In this document: positions 19,301 through 26,342 of the stretch, piece by piece
Numbering within the stretch: position 1 is the first letter of the stretch
How the letters are laid out: each line of letters begins with the position of its first letter
DNA from: Hymenobacter elongatus
GTDB taxonomy: Bacteria; Bacteroidota; Bacteroidia; Cytophagales; Hymenobacteraceae
Length of the DNA: 57,436 nucleotides
NCBI RefSeq assembly: GCF_004745955.1
Contig: NZ_SRLD01000035.1
Coordinates: 1 to 57,436 of the forward strand
Direction: 5' to 3'
Position numbers and translations under genes: made by a program
Notes under the pieces: model-generated
What the model saw: only the letters and a program-made list of their open reading frames with translations
Database searches by the model: none
What the model was told of the DNA's origin: nothing

Positions 19301-19725
19301 AGGCCCGTAAGCTGCCCGGCGCGCTGCTCCAAGCTGGCCGCCACCAGCGCATTTTCGCGAGCCTGGCCCTGCAGCTGCAACGCGTTCAGCAGCTTATCCT
19401 GCACCTGCGGAAACAGCTCCCCGATGCGCTGCGCGGCTTGCTCGTCGCTGAGCAGGCGGCGCAGGTTGGTCAGGGCGGCCAGCGGCTGCCAGATCCAGCG
19501 CACGAAGGCGTAGAGGGTGAGGCCCAGAAAGCCGAACAGCAGCCCGCCCCGCACCCAGGTCGGCAGGTACAGAAAATATTCGAGGGCGTTGAATACCAGA
19601 AACAGCGTGAGCAGCAGGCCGCCTGCCACCAGCGCGCCACGCACCAGCAGGTTCAGATAAAACTTGCGCTTAAAGGCATTCAGCTGCGCCAAGACCTGCT
19701 CCAGGGCCGGCGCATTGGTAGTCAT
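16345..19725 (-). CDS. DUF4175-family giant membrane coiled-coil protein
   Basis: The start at 19725 (MTTNAPALEQVLAQL) is chosen over a longer reading. The product is about 1,126 residues. Two membrane helices lie at about residues 30-75 and a third near 155-180, then a beta-rich extracytoplasmic region (to about residue 500), then a very long Gln/Glu/Lys-rich coiled coil (about 510-1050) with runs such as QQQQKQEQLKQEQ. This matches DUF4175 proteins of Bacteroidota, often linked to gliding or cell-surface operons but without known biochemistry. It is 40 bases upstream of the ATPase gene, so it is probably co-transcribed with it and ybeY. Confidence 0.85.
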   Translation of the reverse strand: MTTNAPALEQVLAQLNAFKRKFYLNLLVRGALVAGGLLLTLFLVFNALEYFLYLPTWVRGGLLFGFLGLTLYAFVRWIWQPLAALTNLRRLLSDEQAAQRIGELFPQVQDKLLNALQLQGQARENALVAASLEQRAGQLTGLEFSRGINIKAQSRPLWKYVAVPAGVMLLLLLLYPALFVQGTERIFNYRRAYAPPAPFRFVVENKDLKAFKNEDFKLAVTVEGDVLPNEINIVYGGRQRRLTKASGNRYTYEFRQVQRDVEFQLAAAGFTSPDYDLLVRERPNLRDFAVYVTYPAYIGKPAEAIRNSGNLTVPEGSTVRWEFATAATDELQLLFTNPTETVTATAAGEDFEASRRILRSQEYAVRLRNAASLNRDPIQYQITAIPDLVPEITVESFADTTSLRYLALGGAVRDDYGLSRLQLHYRVTSKARPNGDYKTRSLALQSGPAQSYAYQWDLAPLNLKPGDRVEYFLQVWDNDGVHGPKSTRTRAAEFRLPSKTELREQMNAQSQSVQSQLSQAAEKSKKLEREMAKTEDKLKTKRNLNFQDKKQLQDMLEQKQQMDQQIADMKKLFEELTQKHDQLDPKSEELREKAEELKKLMDTLLDPETKKLYDQLRKLLEEQKAPDTQLQKMLQQLENKENTLQKELERALEMFKQLQFEQKQEQATEKLEQLAKEQEKLAEQTEKNDKDNQQKGDSKQEQQQKQEQLKQEQAEKKQEFQDVKKDLEDLKKMDEQLDNQNGADDMKQDQQDVDQQQQESQEELAKNQNKKASESQKQAAQKMQQMAQKMKQQQEEDQDEQQQQNIDDLRDILDNLITLSFDEENLMKQFRQVDQTDPRFVQLGQQQRKLRDDAAIIQDSLYALAKKVFQIQSFVTREVGEMNGQMDESLNQIRQRNVGRATNSQQLAMTSMNNLALMLNDALQQLQQQQREGQQSKQSGGKPGGKKKKKGSSPGEGQMGKMQQQLNQQIQQLQQSGKTGRALSEELAKLAAQQQMLREALKELDKLQQGSKEGKGQNGAGGTGELKKLMEQTETDLVNKRLTEQTVLRQRQIMTRLLEVEKSARERDQDDKREAQTAQSRPPVFPPAFDKYKQQKNRQTELLRTTPPALTPYYQREVSEYFQKMK

Positions 19726-20149
19726 TATAGGCACGAATTCTTGGTCCAATACACGAAAAGAGCCCATAAGTGGCTCCGGGAAAGATACGGATTAAAGCGG
19801 CGAAGGCTGCACGCCTCTTCCCTGCCTCCAACGACAACTGGCCGGGGGTAAATTGTTCCGCCGGAAAAGGTTGGCCGGCCCCCGACCTTTTTCGGTAGTC
19901 CCACAGAGTTCAGCGGAAGCGTCCTAACTTTTCACGGGTGCCCGGCAGAGTTCTTCGGATGCACCCGCATCTTTTCACGAGGGCTGCATACCAGGGTGGC
20001 GGCGGGCCTACGATCCGTCAGAATGGTATAGCGCCGCAGCTTTGCGGCTACTCGTTGAACGATGCACGACGGACGCGGCCGACGAGCCGCAGGAATGCGT
20101 CGCGGCTACCGTTGTTCTAAGTAGCTATCCGAATAGGAAAAAAAGAACG

Positions 20150-20257
20150 GTCAAGCTCATCTGGCGTCCGCTTGTCGAAGCATCTCTACCGCAGGAGTAA
20201 CCCTGATTAGTTGCGCAGTAAAGCTGCTTCGACAAGCGGACGCCAGATGAGCTTGAC
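20150..20257. repeat. Palindromic element with 33-base perfect arms
   Basis: Arms at 20150-20182 and 20225-20257 are perfect complements (starting GTCAAGCTCATCTGGCGTCC) around a 42-base centre. Outer short matches (TATCCGAATAGG and TTCGAATAGG) flank it. It lies in a 500-base gene-free region (19768-20275), which otherwise shows only GC-rich sequence without a convincing reading frame. The GTCGAAGCATCTC core is shared with the 15163 element. Confidence 0.8.
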
Positions 20258-20275
20258 GGCCTGTTCGAATAGGCT

Positions 20276-20581
20276 TTAAAAGACGTTTCCCAGGTTAAAA
20301 GCCACCCCGCAGGCACCGTCGGCCCCGAGGCCGTAGTCGATGGAGAGGTTGGTGCGCGGCACCTTGTTCGGGTTCGGCCGCAGGCCTTCCCCCGCGGCGG
20401 GCACTACCTGGTCGGGCTGGGTGGCCAGGGTGCCGGAAGCCAAGTGCAGATTCTCCGGTACGGTCTGGGCATTGCCGAATACTACGCCGCCCAGCAAGTG
20501 GTTGCCGGTGGTGCCGAAGCGGTACCCGGCCTCGGCGCGGAGCAGGCTTTTGCCCCAGCAACGGCCCGTAATGACCAGCTT
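20276..20581 (-). pseudogene. C-terminal fragment of a D15/BamA-like outer-membrane protein
   Basis: The minus-strand frame reads LVITGRCWGKSLLRAEAGYR, then GGVVFGNAQTV, NKVPRTNLSIDYGLGADGACG and ends VAFNLGNVF. The last block is the closing strand of D15/BamA-type 16-stranded barrels with its terminal Phe. All upstream barrel and POTRA sequence is missing: homology ends at the palindrome beginning at 20581. No plausible start codon or signal peptide exists, so this is a non-functional remnant. Confidence 0.7.
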
Positions 20582-20660
20582 AGCGCGGTTTCGGGGTCAA
20601 TGGCTAGTAGCGCGAACTACACAGTTCGCGCTACTAGCCATTGGCCCCGAAACCGCGCTA
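20581..20660. repeat. 38-base-arm palindrome at a gene-truncation junction
   Basis: Arms at 20581-20618 and 20623-20660 (starting TAGCGCGGTTTCGGGG) are complementary except for one position and enclose ACAC. The D15 remnant ends at one edge, and the DUF4369 gene ends at the other, with its TAG stop lying inside the arm. It therefore marks a rearrangement breakpoint. Confidence 0.9.
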
Positions 20661-21353
20661 GTTGCCCTTTTGGGTGGCCTGCCGCAGGATTTCCTGGCCC
20701 AGCGTCGACTGCTGCCAGACTGGCGTTAGCAGGGCGTACATCTCCAGGTAGTCACGTCGGGTGAGGTAGTCGCTCAGGGTGCAGAAGGTGGGTAGCGCCG
20801 CCCCCGTGGCCGAATCATGGTAGCGGCTGACGTAGGCCTTGAGCAGCCGGACGCGCTGCTGCTGCTGCGCCCGCAACGCCGCTGTCTGGGCATCGGCGGC
20901 GGCCCGGTCGTTTTTGGCGAGCAGCGCCTGTCGCAACCGGTCAATCTGGTGGCAGCGGTGGCCGAGCTGCCGGTCTTCCTGCAGCCACGCTTTCCACTGC
21001 TGGTCGATGAGGGAGCCACGCACCCGCACGCTGTCGTACTCCGGCTGACTGCCCTCCACGGTGAGGTGCTGGTTGTCCAGCAGGATGTCGGTCATTTTTC
21101 GGCTGGCCTGGCCCCGGCCGGCGTGCAGGTACACGAAAACCGGCTCGGGCAGCTGGCCCGTCAGGGTAAACTGCCCCGCCCGCACGGTGGCCGAGTCGAT
21201 AAACTTCCGTCGGCTGCCGTCAATCAGATACATTCGGGTGCCGTCCGCTAGGCCGTTGATGCGGCCCACAATACGGTACGCGGAGTTTTGGGCCCGGCCC
21301 GTGCCGGCTGGCAAAAGCAATGCACAGAGCAGAAATAGTCGGAGAGTATGCAT
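20658..21353 (-). CDS. DUF4369-domain secreted protein, probably truncated TlpA-type oxidoreductase
   Basis: The 231-residue product has a signal peptide (LRLFLLCALLLPAGTGRA) followed by a DUF4369 beta domain (YRIVGRINGLADGTRMYLID to about residue 110) and a helical linker with QQQQRVRLLKAYV. In Bacteroidota this N-terminal half normally precedes a thioredoxin/TlpA domain with a CxxC site. Here the protein stops at LGQEILRQATQKGN, where that domain would start, and the stop codon belongs to the palindrome at 20581-20660. It is probably a truncated gene whose redox domain is lost; a secreted stub may still be made. Confidence 0.7.
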   Translation of the reverse strand: MHTLRLFLLCALLLPAGTGRAQNSAYRIVGRINGLADGTRMYLIDGSRRKFIDSATVRAGQFTLTGQLPEPVFVYLHAGRGQASRKMTDILLDNQHLTVEGSQPEYDSVRVRGSLIDQQWKAWLQEDRQLGHRCHQIDRLRQALLAKNDRAAADAQTAALRAQQQQRVRLLKAYVSRYHDSATGAALPTFCTLSDYLTRRDYLEMYALLTPVWQQSTLGQEILRQATQKGN

Positions 21354-21422
21354 TGGGGCTGGGGTAAGCCGGGGCGGGCCCGGGCCAAAAAGATAAGGGT
21401 TTTCACCGGGGGCTGGCGGCCG

Positions 21423-23758
21423 TCACCGGTTGCTCTTCTCGCCGACGTCGTCCAGCTTCAGGTTGGACTGGCCTTCCTTATACTTGAATTTCTTGCCGAA
21501 GCGATATGTGGCGCTCACAACCAGGGACTGGAACTGCGGCCGGTAGTCGGTGGTGTAGGTAAAGGTGTCGGCCACGTAGCGGCTCACGAAATGGGACGTG
21601 TTGAACACGTCCTGGGCGTTGAGGGTGAGCAGGTACTTGTCCTTGATGGAGCGCTGCACCACCACGCCCACCGTGTTCCAGCCCGTGGCCGTGCCGTTGA
21701 GCAGGATGCGCGGGGTGTCGTAGTTTCCCGTCAGCACCGCGTACCAGCTTTTATTAAACCGGTAGTTGAGCGTGGCATTCACGCCGGCCATAAAGCCCGC
21801 GTTGGAAAGGCCCAGGGCCTGGTTGGTGGCCTGGTAGTGGGAGAAGTCGAACGTGGAGTTCAGGCTAAGCTTGCCCAGCTGCAGCGTGAGGCTGGGCGCG
21901 AGGCCCGTCACGATTTCGGTGCCGGCATTGCCGTAGGTTGTCACTACCACGTCGTCGGTGCGGGGAATGATGTAGGCCAATATGGCATCCCGGGTCCGCC
22001 GGTGGTAGAGGCTGCCGCTGAGGCTGTAGTGCTTGCGCAGCAGGGTGGCCGATAGGTCGAGGAGGTCCTTGAGCTCCGGGGTCAGGCTGGTATTGCCGGT
22101 GACTATGTTTTTGGGGTCGCGGCGGTCCTGGAAGGCGTTGAGGTAGGAGATGCCGGGGCGCCGGGTTTTGCGGGTGTAGCTCAGGCGCACGCTCAGGCTC
22201 TCGCTCAGGGGCCGAAACAAGGCCAGGCTCGGGAAAAGATTGAGGAAAGAGTTGCGGTATTCGGGCTCCTGACGGGAGTAAAACCGGTTGCCCACGTACT
22301 CGGCGCGGAGCCCGTACTGCAGCTTGGTTTTGCCCAGCGTCATGTTCTGCAGGCCGTAGAGGGCACTCGTGTACTGGTCGAACAGCACCTGCTCGCCGGT
22401 GCCGACGGTAGCGCCAGGATACGTCGAACGGCTCAGGCGGGCCACCTGCCGGGTACCCACCTCCCAGCTGCCGCCCGGCCCCATGGGCTGCTCCCAGCGT
22501 AGCTGCACGGCCGTCTCATTCTTGTAGCTGCGAAAAGCGTCGTGGCCCTGCCAGGCTTCGTCCTGGTAGAGCGTGTTATCCACTGTTTCCGTGCGGTAGC
22601 TGTACAGCGCGTCCGCCACTAGCCGGCGGCCGCGCGCGTACTGCTTGTCGGCCGATACACTGGCCGACACGCCCGTGTTGGACAGGTCGCGCAGCTGGCG
22701 GATGCGGAAGGACGTAAGCTCGTCGGAGGCAATCCGGCCGGAATACGCCACGTCGTTGCGCGACCAGAGCGTGAAGCCATCCACGAACAGCTTGGTGGAA
22801 ATCAGCAGGGTGGTATCGACTTCCCAGTTGGTGCTGGCCCCCACGTTCAGGGAGTAGTCGTAGGCCGTGCGGCCGCCGCTTTGCCGCAGGGCGTAAGGCT
22901 GGCCCTGGGGTGTGGTGCCCACCCGCTCGGCCGAAAGCTGCCCACCGTTGGGGTGCGTGTAAAGCCCCGCGCTGAGCGTGGAGCTCACCCGGCCCTTTTT
23001 CACCAGCAGGTTGCCCGAGGCCTGGTGGTTGAAGCGGGTGCCCGCCCCCAGGTTGATGCTGCCGCGGTAGCCGTCCAGCAGTTTCTTCTGCAGCACGATG
23101 TTCAGGGCGCCGCCGGTTTTTTCGGCGTCCAGGCGGGCAGAGCTGGGGGCAAGTACTTCTATCTGCCGGATGGCACTCACGGGCAGGCTGCGCAGCCAGT
23201 CGGTTAGCTGCCGGCTGTTCATCGGCGTGGGCACGCCGTCCACCAGAATCTGCACGTTGCCGTCGCCCCGGATTTTGAGTTCCCCCTGCGGCCCCACGCT
23301 GACACCCGGGATGAGGTTGAGCAGATTGTCGGCGCTGGCGGCGGAGCTGCCCTGAAAGCGACTAGCGTCCACGGTCATCTTATCGATGTCCACGGTTATC
23401 GTCTCGCGCTTGCCGTCCACTACCACTTCCTGCAGCAGCAGGCTGCTGCGCCGCAGCAAGAGACGGACGGTATCCTGCTGCGCCGCTGGTGAAATTCGCA
23501 GCAGCTGGGGCGCATAGCCCAGACTGCTGACGGCCAGCGTCAGGCTGCGGCGGGCACGGTAAAAACGCCGCGCGGTCCCGTCAGAACGGAGTGCCTTCCT
23601 TCGTCCGCCACGATGCTGGCGCCCACCAGCGGGGTGCGCAGCGAGTCGTCCAGGATGATGCCGTGGACGACAGGTGCCGCCCCCGATTGGGCCCGCGCCC
23701 GCCATGAGCCCAGCCCCAGCGCCACCACCAGCAAGCCGCCGGCCAGCCGGCTACGCAT
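21423..23758 (-). pseudogene. TonB-dependent receptor-type outer-membrane barrel, frameshifted
   Basis: The 5' frame (start 23758) encodes a signal peptide and the beginning of a CarboxypepD_reg-like domain (VVHGIILDDSLRTPLVGASI, GPRGVFTVPA). It runs into a stop near 23540. The rest continues in another frame (RSLTLAVSSLGYAP) with plug (NLIPGVSVGPQGELKIRGDG, VLVDGVPTPMNSRQL-like) and an outer_membrane_beta-barrel domain (FKYKEGQSNLKLDDVGEKSNR end). One missing base near 23546-23554, inside GCCCGCCGCAG, restores one 778-residue protein. It may be a real null allele or a sequencing error. Its start overlaps the upstream MauE-like gene by eight bases. Such receptors import siderophores, peptides or metals; the substrate is unknown. 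Confidence 0.8.
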
Positions 23759-24185
23759 GGTTCGGCCCTTCAGGGGTGAGCTGCTTTTCCAGTTGCAGAC
23801 AGATATAGGTGGCTAGCAGCGTAAAAGCCACGTTGAAGGCGATGTGCAGGGGGTAGCCCATTTGTCCCAGCACCCCGCCGCAGGAGCAGGGTATCGACTC
23901 CTTGGGAAACAGGGCCACGAGGGCACCCAGGTACATCGAGAAAAAAGCCATCAGCCCCAGGCTGGCGTAGATGGCCCATTTAAAGTACCGGTCGGTAAAC
24001 AAGGCGACGGCAATCAAGAGCTCGGCCAGTGGAACCAGGTAGGACACGGCCGGAATGGCAAAGGCCGGAATAAGCGGGCTTTTGCTGAGCTGAGTCTGAA
24101 ACAGCTCAACATCCAGGCCTTTGACAAGACCGGCATAGGCAAATAAAATAGCCAGCGGCAGGGAAAGAAGGAAAAGCTTTTTCAT
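23751..24185 (-). CDS. MauE/DoxX-family redox-associated membrane protein
   Basis: The 144-residue protein has four predicted membrane helices. The pattern LFAYAGLVKGLDVELFQTQL, LIPAFAIPAVSYLVPLAELLI, and the cysteine pair IPCSCGG near residue 98 fit MauE-type DoxX proteins, which take part in disulfide or thiol chemistry of exported proteins. It overlaps the TonB receptor start by eight bases and follows the broken beta-propeller gene by seven bases, so the group was one operon with the small cysteine-containing peptide gene upstream. Confidence 0.85.
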   Translation of the reverse strand: MKKLFLLSLPLAILFAYAGLVKGLDVELFQTQLSKSPLIPAFAIPAVSYLVPLAELLIAVALFTDRYFKWAIYASLGLMAFFSMYLGALVALFPKESIPCSCGGVLGQMGYPLHIAFNVAFTLLATYICLQLEKQLTPEGPNHA

Positions 24186-24192
24186 GCGCGGA

Positions 24193-25181
24193 TTACATTT
24201 TTTTGTAAAGCACCAACTGGTTTCCTTCGGCTACAAAAAGCGAGTCGCCGGTGACGGCCAGGGCGCTGAAGCCATTGCCGGTATTTTTGCGCACCCGAAT
24301 GCTGCCGACGTAGCTGCGGTGCAGATCGTAGGTGTCGATGTAGCTCTCGTGCGGATATTTCTTTTTGGTCGTCGATTTAACCCGGGAATACACATAAAGA
24401 AGGGAATCGGCAGCGGCGGCCACATTTAAGCGCTTGGTGGGCTCTTTGAAGGTATAGAATTCGCCTACGCGGCCGACTTCGTAGTGTTTATCGGCGTGGC
24501 CAATGGTATGTAGCGTGCGCAAATACCGGCCTGCGGCGTCGAACGCATAGATGTTGCTATTCAAATAAGATACGCTGTAGATAAAGCCGTTTTTACCCTG
24601 AATGAAAAATCCGTCCGAATTCATGCCGTGGTCACCCAGGCGCTTAATAAGGGGTGAATCATCGTTGGCGTACCGCTGCGGGCGTCGACGACTTTGAACA
24701 TGTCATCCTTGGCCTCCGCCTGCGCCGGATCGGGGCCCTTGACTAAATAGGAACCGGCATTCAGCGGAATAAAGCGGGAGAAATGAAAGGACTTTAAATT
24801 CTTAATCCGGTACGCTCAGGTGCGCATGTTGAGGGCTACCATCATTTGGGTGCCGTCGGTGGCGTAGGCCGTATCGCCCTGCACGGAGAAGTTCAGCACC
24901 ATGCGCAGGCTGGCCGGAAACCGCAGCTTACCGACGGGTTGCAGGCTCAGGCTGTACACGTACACTTCGGGGCTTTGGGCACTCACGGCATAGAGGCGGT
25001 GGCCGGATAGCAGGAGGCTACCGGGCCAAAATGCCAGCTCCGCCGCCGTTTGCCGGCCATACTCGCTTTTGACGGTCCGATTGTAGTAGGTTTCCAGGGC
25101 AGTTTCCTTTTTGCGGAAAGCCCAGGTCATACTTCCAATAGCAATAAAACAAAGGAGTAGAATTCCGGCTATTTTTTTCAT
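24193..25181 (-). pseudogene. Broken beta-propeller-like secreted protein gene
   Basis: The 5' part (start 25181) encodes an N-terminal membrane anchor (GILLLCFIAIGSMTWAF) and propeller-like strands, ending at TGA after ALNMRT near 24816. In-frame coding continues past this TGA (AYRIKNLKSFHFSRFIPLNA, KGPDPAQAEAKDDMFKVVDA) and then shifts by one base near 24660 into LIKRLGDHG and a long frame ending VLYKKM at 24193. One nonsense change and one frameshift therefore split a single gene of about 330 codons. The layout matches Bacteroidota six-bladed-propeller proteins found beside MauE and NVEALA-type peptides. Confidence 0.75.
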
Positions 25182-25206
25182 GGAAAACGGGCATTGGGGA
25201 GTAAAA

Positions 25207-25236
25207 AAAAGGCCGGAATCAATTCCAGCCTTTTCT
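25207..25236 (-). terminator. Terminator after the small secreted peptide gene
   Basis: The stem AAAAGGCCGGAA/TTCCAGCCTTTT, with one mismatch, and a TTTTCTT exit lie 19 bases after the peptide stop and before the propeller gene start. Confidence 0.65.
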
Positions 25237-25254
25237 TATTCACGCCAGCGTAGG

Positions 25255-25425
25255 TTATTCGGATACTTCGATTTGATCCAGGCCCTTGGTGAAAACAATG
25301 CCGTCGGTAGTCCGGGCACAAGCTTGGCCGCTGCCGGGGCAGGTCAAGCCGCCCTGCGCAGTGGCCGTAGAGCTGGCGCTAACCATTCCTGCGATGGCCA
25401 CGAAGGCAACGAGTGCAGCATACAA
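25255..25425 (-). CDS. NVEALA-like small secreted peptide, TTG start
   Basis: The 56-residue frame starts with TTG at 25425, preceded by AGGAG 12 bases upstream; an in-frame TAG just before excludes a longer start. The signal-like helix YAALVAFVAIAGMVSASSTATA ends at a small-residue cleavage site, leaving about 33 residues with two cysteines (GGLTCPGSGQACARTTDG) and ending LDQIEVSE. In Bacteroidota, small two-Cys or NVEALA peptides sit upstream of propeller and MauE genes as here. A clear promoter (25460-25490) and terminator flank it. The NVEALA motif itself is absent, so the family call is tentative. Confidence 0.6.
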   Translation of the reverse strand: MYAALVAFVAIAGMVSASSTATAQGGLTCPGSGQACARTTDGIVFTKGLDQIEVSE

Positions 25426-25459
25426 TTTGGTTGGTGTCTCCTACTAGCAGGAGGTGCTT

Positions 25460-25490
25460 CAAACATAGAGAAACCCAGACCCGGCGTAAA
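25460..25490 (-). promoter_or_regulatory. Bacteroidota-type promoter of the small peptide gene
   Basis: On the minus strand TATGTTTG (25460-25467) matches the TAnnTTTG -7 consensus, and TTTA (25487-25490) sits 19 bases upstream as a -33-like element. Transcription would start near 25453, giving a leader of about 28 bases before the TTG. Confidence 0.55.
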
Positions 25491-25572
25491 GGACAGAATG
25501 CTTAAAAATAACCATTGTATTAATCAGTGAAATGGTTAAATATATTTTATATAGTTCGGCAAACATAAAAGG

Positions 25573-25638
25573 CTGTCACTGATGTAGGGTCAGTGATAAG
25601 CAACAAGCAAAGCGTAGAAGTAGTGAATTTGTGACAGT
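25573..25638. repeat. Short nested inverted repeats
   Basis: CTGTCAC at 25573 pairs with GTGACAG at 25632, and TCACTGA with TCAGTGA lies inside the left part. This may be an old insertion-sequence end beside the transposase remnant. Confidence 0.35.
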
Positions 25639-25666
25639 CGGCAGCTGATTTTTCTCTTGAAATGAT

Positions 25667-25731
25667 GAAGCTGTTTAGAAAGTCGCCAACCGCAATCAGC
25701 AGGACGTTCTTTTGACTTTCTAAACAGCTTC
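25667..25731. repeat. Perfect 18-base inverted repeat at the IS remnant end
   Basis: GAAGCTGTTTAGAAAGTC at 25667-25684 is the exact complement of 25714-25731, with 29 bases between. The right arm supplies the stop codon of the transposase remnant. A related GAAGCTGTT(C/T)GAGTTA pair flanks the palindrome at 15132-15283. Confidence 0.75.
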
Positions 25732-26210
25732 GATAAAAGGAGCCTGTTTAGGGTTTGTTCTTTGGGGTATTTTACGGAGTAGCAGGACAGAAAAGGCCGG
25801 AAAGTGGAAGGCCAGCCAGTTGTCCACGTTGGTTTCGTAGCGCACGAGCAGGGTTTTTAACCGATCTACCCAAGCATTGGTGCGCTCAATGGCCGTGCAG
25901 TGGCGGTAGAGTTTTTCATCACAATATTGGTTAGCGGCTTCCTCGCTTTGGCCCGAACGGGGCTTGTAGGCAATGTTGGCCTCAATGCCCCGACGGAAGC
26001 AGTCGTCGCGTAAGCTATAGGCAGCGAAGCCACTGTAAGCATTCAGAAACAGCCCTTCGAGTGTTATGTGGGCCACTTCTACCAGCGTGCACAACTCGTC
26101 AAATAAGGTTTCGATGTCAAACAGGTCATGGTGGTGTCCCGCCTGCGGCGTGGTGCAGGCCAGGGGGCGGGCCCTTGTTATCGGCCAGGGGTGCCTGGCT
26201 CCGCTCGAAG
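25720..26210 (-). pseudogene. IS5-type transposase remnant
   Basis: The open frame shows the C-terminal half of an IS5-like DDE transposase: GHHHDLFDIETLFDELCTL, GLFLNAYSGFAAYSLRDDCFRRGIEANI, and YRHCTAIERTNAWVDRLKTLLVRYE, the DDE glutamate region. In this family the second segment normally reads N-A-D-x-G-F-D; both aspartates are changed (Y and A), so catalysis is lost. The N-terminal half and the opposite IS end are missing. It is a decayed insertion downstream of the M16 peptidase gene. Confidence 0.75.
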
Positions 26211-26239
26211 AGCAGCAAATCAGCGACGCAACCGTTCGA

Positions 26240-26275
26240 AAAAGCCCTCCCGGCCGCATGGCTGGGAGGGCTTCT
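26240..26275 (-). terminator. Terminator of the M16 peptidase gene
   Basis: The AAGCCCTCCC/GGGAGGGCTT stem is followed by TTTTTC on the minus strand, 68 bases after the peptidase stop. Confidence 0.8.
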
Positions 26276-26342
26276 AAGTTTTGGGTAAGGAAAAGCGCCT
26301 GCGCAGAACCGGGCTTTCCAACCAGCCAGAAGCGGATAAAAG

